Source: Paraescarpia echinospica
Taxonomy: Eukaryota > Annelida > Polychaeta > Sabellida > Siboglinidae
NCBI GenBank assembly: GCA_020002185.1
Contig: JAHLWY010000208.1
Span: 1-64,000 of the forward strand
Length of the DNA: 64,000 nt
Direction of reading: 5' to 3'
Under the pieces are notes generated by a model. It saw only the letters and a program-made list of their open reading frames with translations, made no database searches and had not been told where the DNA came from. This document shows, one piece after another, positions 54,390 through 63,604 of this stretch (position 1 is the stretch's first letter; every line of letters begins with the position of its first letter). The translations under genes and the position numbers were made by a program.

Positions 54390-57300
54390 ATGGCACCATC
54401 GCCACCTACTAGATAGCAATGTCCGAAATGTGGGCGCTATTTCGCGACACAGTCGACGTTAGTACGACACGTAAAGAGTTCGAAAAGTTGCGGCGACGAA
54501 GCGGTATGCGTAAAACGTCGAGAGTGTCCAAAATGTGGCGCGATGTTCACCACGCGTCACGCTATGCTACGACATCTGAAGCTGCGGTGTGGCCATCAGA
54601 CGTCGCCACCTCCTGGTAATGAATCAGCGGTGGTGGAGGCGGCAGCCGCTAGGGCGCCGCCGTCGCCCGACGATCTACAGCGTGTCGTGGACGAGCACCG
54701 GCGTAGCATAGAGACGTCGATAGCGCGCGGTGCCGTACAGTCGCGTTACAACTATCGTATGACCGCCTGTACGAGTACGCGCGTGCTCGAACCGCGTCTG
54801 AGGGAAATGTTTCGCGAACAAAAGAACGCGTTTAAAATTAACGTAAGCTATGGTTTTGTATTACGTCACAAGGTGTCGGGTCGGTACTGATATTTTCATT
54901 CTTCGTGTAACTGTTGCGGACGCCTCCTCGAAACACCCGCCCTAGTTACCGATAGCCGTTCATTCGAACGATTCCTCGACGCCGTGCGCACGACCGACGT
55001 ACTGCAGTACGCCATCGCGCAGCTTCCCGACTCGGGATGGATCGTCGAGCTCGTAACTAACGCCACCTACTTCGTGAACGTCATCAACAATCATCCTAAC
55101 GGATGCGTTGGCGTGACGACGCTTCCCGCCTACGTGCGCCTCAACAGGGCCATCGTGACGTTGACGAAAGGTCACCGAGGCACACCCTACGACGACCATC
55201 TGTGTCTCTTCCGATGCATCGGACTCCACCTGCAAGGTCACCGTCGAGGCGAAAGCGGCCGCCACATCGATACGAACCGTTTAACGAAAGTCGCTAAACG
55301 TCTGCACGCGCAGTATTGTCGCGCCGCGCGCACGTCGGGCTCGAACGGCGTGCGCCTGAACGAACTGGATCGCATGGAGACGGTTTTTGCCATCAACGTC
55401 GTCGTCTATCGTCGACTGACGAATGACGTCGCCGAACTAGTCCGTCGATCGCGCGAAGCGCACCCCACGACGCTGAACGTCAACCTGTACGAGTCACACT
55501 TCTCTTACATAAGCGATCCGCGCGCGTACACGAAAACGTACAAGTGCGGGAAATGTGGCAACGCCCTCTGGCGGAACGCGCGCGAGTTACGACGTAACGA
55601 AGCGACGTGCGAAGGTGGCGTTCATCACGTGTTCCCCGGCGGCGTCTACCGACTGTCGCCTTCCGTATTCGAGCGGCTCGACGACGAAGGCATCGACGTC
55701 AACGACGACGACCTGCGCTACTACCCGTACCGCGCGACGTTCGATTTCGAGTGCTATTTCGCCGATAACGATCTGGCGACGGATACCGACAAATGCCGCT
55801 GGATCGCGCGACACGAACTGCTCAGCGTGAGCGTCGCGTCGAACGTGCTCGGTCACGAAGCGGCGAGCTGTTACGTCACGACCGGCGATTCGTCGGAACT
55901 CGGGCGTCGCCTCATCGACGACCTGGAAGCGGTGAGCGCGGCGGCATGAGCGATTCTACGTCCCCGCTACGACGCGATCTTCGATGCGCTCGACGCGCTC
56001 GACGCCGACTGGCGGCGACGATGCAACGACGACGACGACGCCGCCTCGTCACCGTACGCCACTCTCGCCGACCGGCTGTGGACGTACCTTCGTAATTGGG
56101 ATTCAATTCGGGTAAGTACGACCTCAATGTCGTCAAAAAGTACTTGACCCCCCTGCTCATAACCGGCGACGCGCAGCACACGTCGTCGGCGTTTACTATT
56201 AAACGTCAGAACAATTACATGTGCCTGTCGACGACGACGTTGAAGTTCCTGGACATAACGAATTACCTCGCGCCCGGCGTTAGCTACGATCGCTTTCTGA
56301 AAGCGTACTGTTGCTCGGCAACGAAGGGCTACTTTCCGTACGAACATATCGACGCGTTGACGCGTCTGGACGAAACCGCCCTGCCGTCGCGCGAAGCTTT
56401 CTACAGCCAGCTGAAACGCGAGGGAATCTCCGCGGAGGCGTACGAGATTTGCGCGACGGCGTGGCGTGACGAGGGCATGACGTCGATGCGCGATTTTCTT
56501 GTGTGGTATAACAATCGTGACGTGGCGCCGTTTCTCGAGGCCGTCGATCGCCAGTTCGCCTTCTATCGGCGCCGACGTATCGACATGTTCAAGGACGCCA
56601 TCAGCGTACCGGGCTTGACGTTGTTGTACCTGTTCAACGACCTGCCGACGTCGATCCATTTCTCGCTCTTCAACGAGCCGAACAAAGATCTGCACCGTCT
56701 GCTGCAGGCGCAGATCGTCGGCGGCCCGTCGATCATCTTCGCGCGCCACCACGAGGCCGACGTGACGTCGATTCGAGGCGGCGACGCGCCGTGCCGATCG
56801 ATAGTAGGCTTCGACGCAAACGGCCTCTATCTATGGGCAATAATGCAGGAGATGCCGACGGGCTGGTACACGCGCCGACGCGCGGAGAATGCCTTTCGAG
56901 CGGAACGCGTGCTCCGCTACGGTCGTACGGCCGTGCAGTGGTTGAAGTGGGTGGAGGCGGAAACCGGCGCGCGTATACGTCACCAGTTGAACGGACGCGA
57001 GAAGCGCATCGGAAAGCACCGAGTCGACGGCTGGTGCGCCTCACGCGAACAGCGTATCAATTTCACGGCTGCTATTTTCACGGCTGCCCGACGTGTCAGG
57101 CGCACGTGACGACGAACGCCGTCAACGGTCAACCAATGACGACGCTTTACGCCGCGACGATTGCCGTGACCGCCTACCTGCGCCGATTCGTCGACGACGT
57201 CGTCGAAATGTGGGTGTGTCAGTGGCACGCCGTGCGACCGCCGGCGGCGCCGACGCCGCCCGACGCGTCACGATGGCAACCATCACCGACGAGCATTACG

Positions 57301-58547
57301 CTCTCGACGATACTGGAGGCGGTGCGCGACGGCTCTCTGTTCGGCCTCGTGTAGTGCAATATCGCCGTGCCGGAAGCGCTGCGCGACAAGTTCGCCGAGA
57401 TGCAGCCCGTATTCAAGAACGTCGATATCGTATGCGACGATCTCAACCCGTTCATGCGCGACTACGCCGAGTCGCACGATCTCCTCACGCGACCTCAACG
57501 GACGCTCGTCGGTAACTACTTCGGCGCCGCGATCGTGCTCGCGACGCCGCTCCTACGCTGGTATCTGGCGCACGGTCTCGTCGTCGAGCGCGTCTACCAG
57601 ATCGTCGAGTACGCGCCGATCGCGTGCTTTCGCCGCTTCGGCGACGCGGCCTCGACGGCGCGACGCGAGGGCGATATCGATCCCGACAAATCGATCATCG
57701 CCGATACCTTTAAACTTCTCGGCAACAGTTCCTACGGGAAAACGATTACGCGCGTCGATCGGCACCGGGAAATCAAGTACGCCACGCCGGTCGGCGAGTC
57801 GATGCTCTTCAACAATCGGCGCTTCCGGCAACTCGACGTCGTCGTCGACGACGCGCTGTACGAGGTGGCGCTGAATAAGCGCAAAATCGTCTACGGTCTG
57901 CCGATACATATCGGGTATTTCGTATTGCAGTACGCAAAATTGAGAATGGTGGAATTTTATTTCGATTTCGTCGACGCCTACATTCCCGTCCGCTCTTCCA
58001 GTACTGCGCTATGGACACGGACTCGGCGTACATCGCCTTAGCCGGACGTGACGTCGACGCGCTCGTACCGGAAGAACGTCGCGAACACTACTTCCGGAAT
58101 CGTTCGCTCTGGTTTCAGGCCGAATGCTGCGACGCGCACGTGGACGCCTACGTACGACGGCGCGTCGCCGGACTAGCGTGGGAGGAGGCGGCCTGCTGCG
58201 CGCGCCGACGCCTGTTCGAGCGTCGAACGCCGGGCCTCTTCAAAGAAGAGTGGCGCGGCGACGGAATCGTGGCGCTGTGCAGCAAGACCTACTACTGTTT
58301 CGGCGGCGCCGCCGGTCCGAAGTACAGCACGAAGGGACTGAGCAAGCGACAGAACGACAACATCGTCGAACAAACCTTCCTCGCCGTACAGCGCGACCGT
58401 CGCAACGGCGTCGGCTGGAACCGCGGTTTCCAAGTGAAAGACTCGTCCGTGTTGACGTACGTTCAAGAGCGCGCGGCGTTGAGCTACTTCAACGCTAAAC
58501 GCCGCGTGCTCGACGACGGCGTCACCACGGCGCCGATACTCGTCTAA
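54390..58547 (+). pseudogene. Protein-primed family B DNA polymerase of the Polinton (multiply broken)
   Basis: The gene starts with two C2H2/C2HC-type fingers (CPKCGRYFATQSTLVRH...C and CPKCGAMFTTRHAMLRH...C). The Polinton-type N-domain follows, with an OTU-like DDHLCLFRCIGLH block and a second Cys ribbon (CGKCGNALW). The exonuclease domain has DFECYF near 55,745 and GFNSGKYDLNVVKKYL near 56,100. The polymerase domain has FDANGLYLWAI (motif A, 56,810), FHGCYFHGCP (57,062), KLLGNSSYGKT (motif B, 57,713) and DTDSAYIAL (motif C, 58,014), ending at 58,547. Lesions are in-frame stops at 54,414 (TAG), 54,888 (TGA), 55,947 (TGA) and 57,352 (TAG), and frame changes near 56,100, 57,040 and 57,990. 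Catalytic motifs themselves remain legible, so decay is fairly recent. Confidence 0.95.
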
Positions 58548-58727
58548 CTCGTAAACAAAAACTCTCGTCTAACTCGTCTACTACTAACCTAACACCCACC
58601 ACCCACCCTAGGGGTAGTTTCTGTATGTATGTATGTATGTATAGGTAGGGTAATAAACACCAACAATTGTGTACATCGTTTGTTTGTTTTTTATTTCTAC
58701 TACTATACACGTAAAAGCGAAGCGAAA
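58548..58727. terminator. Convergent intergenic region with poly(A) signals both ways
   Basis: aataaa occurs on the plus strand (about 58,652) and on the minus strand (about 58,690). They serve the polymerase and the leftward late-type genes respectively. A short (TATG)n run lies at 58,624-58,641. Confidence 0.6.
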
Positions 58728-59183
58728 TTAATGAGGTTTTAATAAATCGTATACGAGACAGTCATTGTTCACCCGATTGGTGCCGAATAGGCTCTGGAAC
58801 GTCGTCAACGGCATACCGCGACATCGGAGGAGAAGGTAGGCGACGCAATATTGTCCGCACACGTTAGAGATGACGCTCTGCAGCCGCTTGTCGTTGTACG
58901 TCCACGCGTCGCCGCAGTGACGGCGCAGGAACGCGCGGAAGTCGGCGTGCAGCGGCGGCAGACCGTACGAATCGAAGTACTCGCCTCGTCGGTCGGCGTC
59001 CACGTAGACGGCCACCCAGTGCTGTCCCGGTTCGCCACCGTCGTCGGTGTTGCACACGAAGGCCGTCGGGTAAACGGCGGTGGTGGTGGTGTTAAGTAGC
59101 GCGTCTTTAGGCACGACGCCGACGACGATACGTTTAACGTACGTATCGCGTTCCAGACGACGCATCAGTTGAAACGTATCCAT
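58728..59183 (-). CDS. Adenovirus-type maturation cysteine protease
   Basis: An intact frame of 151 residues, close to the usual size of Polinton and adenovirus proteases. The catalytic set is visible: His55 in GQHWVAVYVD, Asp71 in YFDSYG, Gln102 in RLQSVIS, and Cys109 in NVCGQYCVAYL. In relatives the enzyme cleaves capsid precursors during particle maturation. The ATG overlaps the stop of the upstream major capsid gene by one base (TAATG), which suggests coupled translation or tight packing. No lesion is seen, in contrast to the polymerase and major capsid genes. Confidence 0.93.
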   Translation of the reverse strand: MDTFQLMRRLERDTYVKRIVVGVVPKDALLNTTTTAVYPTAFVCNTDDGGEPGQHWVAVYVDADRRGEYFDSYGLPPLHADFRAFLRRHCGDAWTYNDKRLQSVISNVCGQYCVAYLLLRCRGMPLTTFQSLFGTNRVNNDCLVYDLLKPH

Positions 59184-60468
59184 TACCAGTCGTACACGAC
59201 GTTCCGGTTCCGGTCAATCTCCATCACCGTCTCGAATTCCGCGTACACGACGACGTTCACCGGAAGCGGTAGCGGCGTCCCGAAATGCATTTCGACGCCC
59301 ACGCTCCCCTGACGCACGACGTTGAAATGGTCGCCGTCGCAACAGTCGGGGGTCAGGTCGAAACCGAAGATGGTGTAGACGGCACCGAAGTCAGTGCGCG
59401 ATACGTCGTTCCCCTCTTCCTCGTACGCCTTTCCGCTCGCCTCGAAGAGATTGATGTAGCTCCGCACGTACCGGTTGTGCGGGAAGTCCGGCTGCAGCGG
59501 CTTGCTCGGCACCTGACGTCCGTCGACGACGAGCGTGAGGAAGTTTATGTCGTTGTGACGCGCGTCGAACGGATTTCTAGTGTAGTCGCCTTTGTAGGCG
59601 ACGTTGTCGATCATCATCAGGAAGAGGCGTTTCGGAATCGCACCCATGTACAGGTTCTCGTGCGTGTGCGATAGCGTACCCGCCGTTATCGAGAACGATT
59701 TGCAGTCGAGGCGGCGCATCGGAAACTTAGCCGTTCCCAACGTCCACGCTTTGACATGTCCCATCTGGACGGCCGGGTTCAACTTCACTTTTCGCACGTG
59801 CAGTCGAATCGCCTGCAGCACGATGCGCCACCCCGGTACGGCTTGCGCGCCCATGAGCGCGAAGGTGTCCTTCGAGCGCACTATGCGTACTTTCGTGTCG
59901 ACGCCGTTCGGTATGTGTCTGTTTAGCATAAACGCGTCGACGTGCACGCGTCCCATCATATCCACCTCGTTGCTATCGGCCGTCATGACTCGTCGTGCCT
60001 TGAACCCGACGTTGGCGTTGCCGAGCGTGTCCATCCGTCCGGCGGTGTCTTTGTGAGATGCGAATGTTTCGCGTCGCTACCGTAACTCAGCAGCGTCTCG
60101 AGGTAGGCCCGGTACGCGTACGTATTGGTCGACGGCGTCACGAGGGTGTTGTTCAGCGACACGTCGATTTGACTGATCATCGAATGCAGGAAATTGTTGA
60201 CCGGCGCCACCGCGGCGGCGGTCGCCAGATCGGTACCGTCCCCCTGCGTCACTTTGAAGCGCACGTACACTTGAAGACTCGCCAGGTCCGTATAGTCTTC
60301 GCCCGAACCCGGGATGAGGGACTCGATGGGACCGCCGGCGTCGAGAGTCGTCAGCGGCTGGTAGACGGTCCACTGACTACTCTCGATGCTCGTCTGCGTC
60401 ACCGGTCCGCTGAACAGCTCCAGTTCGGCCTTCACGCCCTCGCACGTCGAGCCGTTCACGAACGCCAT
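59183..60468 (-). pseudogene. Major capsid protein gene (one frameshift)
   Basis: The N-terminal part (60,468-about 60,030) begins MAFVNGSTCEGVKAELELF and contains TQTSIESSQWTVYQPL, QVYVRFKVTQGDG and SLNNTLVTPSTNTYAYRAYL, typical of the Polinton double-jelly-roll capsid protein N-terminus. The C-terminal part (60,034-59,183) continues in another frame with DTKVRIVRSKDTFALMG, then RLFLMMIDNVAYKGDYTRNP, and ends in VNVVVYAEFETVMEIDRNR and a YDW end. One frame change near 60,030-60,050 separates them. In total about 428 codons are present. The gene lies between the protease and the pX/penton genes, as in related elements. Confidence 0.92.
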
Positions 60469-60541
60469 TACTCGTCGAATATGTCCGTTCGACGCGCTCT
60501 CTTCCGCCTACTGACGACCGTCGCCGCTAGGCGCGCTCTCT

Positions 60542-60916
60542 TTATGCCGCTGCCGCCGCGGCGCTGCTGCGTTTGTTTCTTCCGTAGGCGCGGTACGCGT
60601 ACGTATTGGTCGACGGCGACACGAGGGTGTTGTTCAGCGACACGTCGAGTTGACTGAACATCGTATGCAGGAAATTGTTGACCGGCGCCACCGCGGCGGC
60701 GGCCACCAGATCGGTACCGACCCCCCGCGTCACTGTGAAGCGCGCGTACACTCGAAGGTCCGTATAGTTTTCGCCCAGGATGAGGAACTCGATAGGGCCG
60801 CCGGCGTCGAGAGTCGTCAGCGGCTGGTAGACGATCCACTGACTACTCTCGATGCTCGTCTGCGTCACCGGCCCGCTGAACAGGTCCAGTTCCGTCGAGT
60901 CGTTCACGAACGCCAT
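60542..60916 (-). pseudogene. Extra, partial copy of the major capsid N-terminus
   Basis: The frame restarts with MAFVNDSTELDLFSGPV and repeats about 105 residues of the neighbouring capsid gene, then runs into non-homologous Ala/Arg codons. The tandem unit is about 448 bp and includes the upstream sequence with ctcttccgcctactgacg and the TATA region. Relative to the longer copy it lacks about seven codons near residue 9 and several near residue 48. It cannot form a capsid protein by itself. Confidence 0.9.
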
Positions 60917-60990
60917 CGTTACTCGTCGAATATGTCCGTTCGACGCGCTCTCTTCCGCCTACTGACGGTCGTCGCCGCTAGGCGCGCTCT

Positions 60991-60997
60991 CTTTATA
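60991..60997 (-). promoter_or_regulatory. TATA box upstream of the capsid N-terminal duplicate
   Basis: tataaag on the minus strand lies about 75 bp upstream of the duplicated Met. The corresponding place before the longer capsid copy reads cataaag, so the duplicate carries the better match. Confidence 0.45.
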
Positions 60998-61032
60998 CCG
61001 ACGCCGCCGCGGGGGCGACGTTGCTGCTGCGT

Positions 61033-61371
61033 TTATTTCTTCCTCTTCTTCTGCTTCTTCTTTGGCTGCTGCGAATTCAATAGGCCGTCGAGAAGATCGG
61101 CGCCGGTCTCCTTCGCGCGTCTTTTTATCGACTGTTTCAGATTGCCGCCGGCGACGACGTCGCGCGCCGCGTGCATGCCGGTGTTGAGCGCACGTTTTCC
61201 CAACGCCAACGCGCCTCTCTTGATAAGCGGCATGGCTCTTCGAAACAGACTCCCGAAGAGATTACCCAGACCGTGACCTCGTTGACCCCGAGCACCGACG
61301 AAGACCGGCAGCTGTCCGCCGACCTGACGAACGTAGTAGTCCACGTACGGGTTCTTCGACGACGGCGACAT
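61033..61371 (-). CDS. pX-like basic core/minor capsid protein
   Basis: 112 residues, intact. The N-terminus is MSPSSKNPYVDYYVRQVGG. A Gly-rich amphipathic stretch follows (GHGLGNLFGSLFRRAMPLIK), then ALGKRALNTGMHAARDVVAG, KRRAKETGADLL and a polybasic end KKKQKKRKK. This matches the small adenovirus pX/pVI-like proteins encoded beside the capsid genes of Polintons and adintoviruses, thought to bind DNA or membranes. The start codon is four bases downstream of the penton-like gene stop. Confidence 0.75.
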   Translation of the reverse strand: MSPSSKNPYVDYYVRQVGGQLPVFVGARGQRGHGLGNLFGSLFRRAMPLIKRGALALGKRALNTGMHAARDVVAGGNLKQSIKRRAKETGADLLDGLLNSQQPKKKQKKRKK

Positions 61372-61375
61372 GTTA

Positions 61376-62254
61376 TTAAAACAATTTCGATTTACAGCGT
61401 CTGAAGTGAAGCGTCGTCACCACCTTCCCCTGCTCGAATGGTATCCGTTGGCCGTGATCGTCTCTTATATCGACTTCGATCTCGTCGAATTGATTCCGCA
61501 GCAGCTTCACGTATTGCACGCGATCGAACGTTTCAGAAATAACGTCACCGTTCTCACCGCGGACGGCGATGTTTCGAAGGAGTGGCGCGTACACGTCACC
61601 GACGACGCGTGGTTCCACGAGATCCGTGTACACGTACAGACTCTCGATGCCCGCCGACATATTCACCGTATTGCGACCTTCGTACTCGAACGTGTACGAA
61701 GCGGGCGAGGTGCTGATGACGGGCCTCACCACCGGCGCGGGACCGAACGCGGACAAACTCATGATCGTGTTGGTATGGAAACCTAGCACGTAGCTCAGAC
61801 GGCTCGAATGAGTTATGATAAATCCGACACCCGCCGACATACGTAGCGTAAATCGGTTAGAGACGGCGGAGTATTCTAGCAAGGCCTTGACCTTATCGGT
61901 GTGTAATTTATCTAGCGCCTCGTTGATCTTGTGCAACAACGTATAAGCGTTGTTGTAGAAACCGTGAGGAATCGTCGTCTGACGATATATCAGCACGGTC
62001 GAGCCGTCTTTGTCTATCTGCGTGTAAACACCCGGTTCACCCGTTGCACCAGTCAGATAGAAGTAGGCGTCCTTCTTTCTCACGTTGTACCACGTGTGCG
62101 GATACTGTACCGACACCGCGCCGCATTCCCACTCCCCCGACAGGTCGAAACGTCGTGGCAACGACGTGACGTAGTGCGTCAACGTATTTTCGGGGTGACG
62201 TTTCATAGACGCGTTGCTCGGCAGCGTCAGGTAAAAGTCAAACGAGACCGCCAT
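61376..62254 (-). CDS. Penton-like minor capsid protein
   Basis: I chose the ATG at 62,254 (MAVSFDFYLTLPSNAS). The longer frame from 62,287 starts with GTG. The 292-residue product has NTLTHYVTSLPRRFDLSGEW, VQYPHTWYNV, a LLEYSAVSNRFTLRM strand pair, LSYVLGFH, SLYVYTDLVEPRVVGD, a LLRNIAV block and FDEIEVDIRDDHGQRIPF near the end. This is the pattern of the Polinton single-jelly-roll minor capsid (penton) protein. No lesion is seen. It overlaps the end of the upstream membrane-protein frame by 17 bases and is followed closely by the pX-like gene. Confidence 0.9.
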   Translation of the reverse strand: MAVSFDFYLTLPSNASMKRHPENTLTHYVTSLPRRFDLSGEWECGAVSVQYPHTWYNVRKKDAYFYLTGATGEPGVYTQIDKDGSTVLIYRQTTIPHGFYNNAYTLLHKINEALDKLHTDKVKALLEYSAVSNRFTLRMSAGVGFIITHSSRLSYVLGFHTNTIMSLSAFGPAPVVRPVISTSPASYTFEYEGRNTVNMSAGIESLYVYTDLVEPRVVGDVYAPLLRNIAVRGENGDVISETFDRVQYVKLLRNQFDEIEVDIRDDHGQRIPFEQGKVVTTLHFRRCKSKLF

Positions 62255-62594
62255 CGTGTCGTCGACGTTCGCCGCCACCGCCGACACTCATAGACGGACT
62301 CGGGAGCAGGTAACCGAGACAGCTGTTCAACAGCGCCGTCCACAGGTTGGAGTCACCTTGACCTTTCGTCAGATTGTATATACTAACGGCGATGACGAAG
62401 TACAGGACGACGACCTGACAGAGGAATACGATTTCGGCCTTAGGGCATTCGTTGCCGCAGATTCGCCATGGAACGGGTTCGGCAGTGGTTGTAGCGTCGA
62501 TGGAGTCCGCGTCGTGCTCGTCGACGACGGATGATTGCTCGGCGTTCGTTCCTCGACGATCGCCACTGGAGGTAGTTTCGTCGTCGTCGCACAT
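62238..62594 (-). CDS. Small membrane protein (now the C-terminal part of the integrase frame)
   Basis: An internal Met (62,594) begins a 118-residue segment: an acidic Ser/Thr-rich stretch (MCDDDETTSSG...), PWRICGNECPKAEIV, a transmembrane helix (VFLCQVVVLYFVIAVSIYNL), then NLTKGQGDSNLWTALLNSCL and GYLLPSPSM. A separate short protein with this N-L-T-x-G...LGYLLPSP signature is a regular member of animal Polinton gene sets. Here it is in frame with the integrase with no intervening stop. Its role is unknown. Confidence 0.7.
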   Translation of the reverse strand: MCDDDETTSSGDRRGTNAEQSSVVDEHDADSIDATTTAEPVPWRICGNECPKAEIVFLCQVVVLYFVIAVSIYNLTKGQGDSNLWTALLNSCLGYLLPSPSMSVGGGGERRRHDGGLV

Positions 62595-63509
62595 CGTCGC
62601 GCCACTGCGCGCTGTCGATGCAGCAGGGACCTTTATACGGTAAGAACGAAGATCCGTTGCATATTCCCGCCTGAATTGACCCCTCGTCTTGCTGATACGT
62701 ACGCGATCTCCCACGCGTAGTTTCGGTTTTCGTCGTCGTCGTTGATCGACGTCACCGTACAGTTGTTGCCATACGGCCTCCTGATTCGTCGCGTCGACAC
62801 TCGCCGGCGTCCTACCGATGCTTCGGTGGTAGGCGTTGTTGTACGATCGCACGAAATCCGGTAGCGCCTCTACGTAGCGCAGCGTTTCGTGTTTCGTAAA
62901 ATAGCGCCACATACGCGTCTTCAAAGTTCGATTAAACCGTTCCACGACGCTCGCTTTAGTCTCCTCGTTATGCGTCACGAAATGATGAACGCCGCGACTC
63001 TTTAACAACGTTTGCAGGGGTCGGTTCAAAAACTCGCTCCCCTTATCGGTCTGCAGCGTGTTCGGCGTCTCGTCGTCGCTCAGCAGGCGCTCGAAGGCCG
63101 CGACGAGCGACGGACCGGACTTACTCTTCAACGGAACGCACAACGCCCACTTCGAAAACACATCGATCACCGTCAATAGGAATGTTATACCGTCGTTGTG
63201 CGTTTTCAGTCTAGTAAAGTCGACCAGATCGGCTTGCCACTGCTGGTTTCGACCGCCTACGATGACGCGACGTCGTTTGAAATGACGTCTATCCGGTTTG
63301 TGTAGGGTATAGGCGTCCTGCGACGCTAGCCACCTCTCGACGGCCGGACGTCGGAGCTTCGACGCCCGGTGCAACGCGTCGACGCCTCCGTACCTCCCCA
63401 CCCGTTTCGGATCGAAGTACACGTTATTCAGCTCGTCGTCGTCGTCGTCGACGTCGTTTCGTTGCTGTCGAGGCTTTCGTTTTGGACGACGACTCCACCC
63501 GGACACCAT
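62238..63509 (-). CDS. Retroviral-type integrase, in-frame fusion to a membrane protein
   Basis: I take the ATG at 63,509 (MVSGWSRRPKRK). The longer frame from 63,545 begins with GTG. An N-terminal region with YFDPKRVGRYGGVDALHRA and WLASQDAYTLHKPDRR precedes the catalytic core: Asp94 in WQADLVDFTRL, Asp155 in TLQTDKGSEFLN and Glu190 in ASVVERFNRTLK, giving D,D-35-E. It continues with YNNAYHRSIGRTP and LRVGDRVRIS. The usual C-terminal small-barrel region breaks off after GQFRREYA, and the frame passes into the membrane protein. The enzyme inserts the linear element into host DNA in relatives. The truncated tail may impair this copy. Confidence 0.93.
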   Translation of the reverse strand: MVSGWSRRPKRKPRQQRNDVDDDDDELNNVYFDPKRVGRYGGVDALHRASKLRRPAVERWLASQDAYTLHKPDRRHFKRRRVIVGGRNQQWQADLVDFTRLKTHNDGITFLLTVIDVFSKWALCVPLKSKSGPSLVAAFERLLSDDETPNTLQTDKGSEFLNRPLQTLLKSRGVHHFVTHNEETKASVVERFNRTLKTRMWRYFTKHETLRYVEALPDFVRSYNNAYHRSIGRTPASVDATNQEAVWQQLYGDVDQRRRRKPKLRVGDRVRISKTRGQFRREYATDLRSYRIKVPAASTARSGATMCDDDETTSSGDRRGTNAEQSSVVDEHDADSIDATTTAEPVPWRICGNECPKAEIVFLCQVVVLYFVIAVSIYNLTKGQGDSNLWTALLNSCLGYLLPSPSMSVGGGGERRRHDGGLV

Positions 63510-63604
63510 GACGACGACAATGATGATACGATGATTATTATACACGTATAGAGTGCGATAAGCGCGATGGTGAAGCCGACGATGATCGCGCGTCGTGACG
63601 GCAT
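63428..63604 (-). CDS. 58-residue membrane protein between conserved small gene and integrase
   Basis: The ATG (63,604-63,602) overlaps the TGA of the upstream gene by one base, the same arrangement as capsid/protease. The product MPSRRAIIVGFTIALIALYT... has one clear transmembrane helix, a short WCPGG segment and a Thr-rich end, and its frame overlaps the integrase start by about 80 bases. I do not recognise a family. Position and coupling support it as a real gene. Confidence 0.5.
   Translation of the reverse strand: MPSRRAIIVGFTIALIALYTCIIIIVSSLSSSWCPGGVVVQNESLDSNETTSTTTTTS

Larger units (their letters stand above)
48806..54873. repeat. Tandem duplication, second copy
   Basis: This copy begins with the group B pseudogene 3' part (48,806-49,376) and the Polinton left end again (about 49,496), and leads without a break into the rest of the polymerase gene. 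It is therefore the copy attached to the main Polinton. Similarity to the first copy stops at about 54,874. Confidence 0.95.

Noticed and set aside
55967..56752. 261-codon minus-strand ORF opposite the polymerase
   Set aside because: High GC and Arg-rich composition mark it as a shadow. The plus-strand frame carries exonuclease and polymerase motifs.
60058..61276. Plus-strand ORFs of 199 and 208 codons across the capsid region
   Set aside because: They are antisense shadows of the capsid N-terminal copies and are similar to each other only because that region is duplicated.
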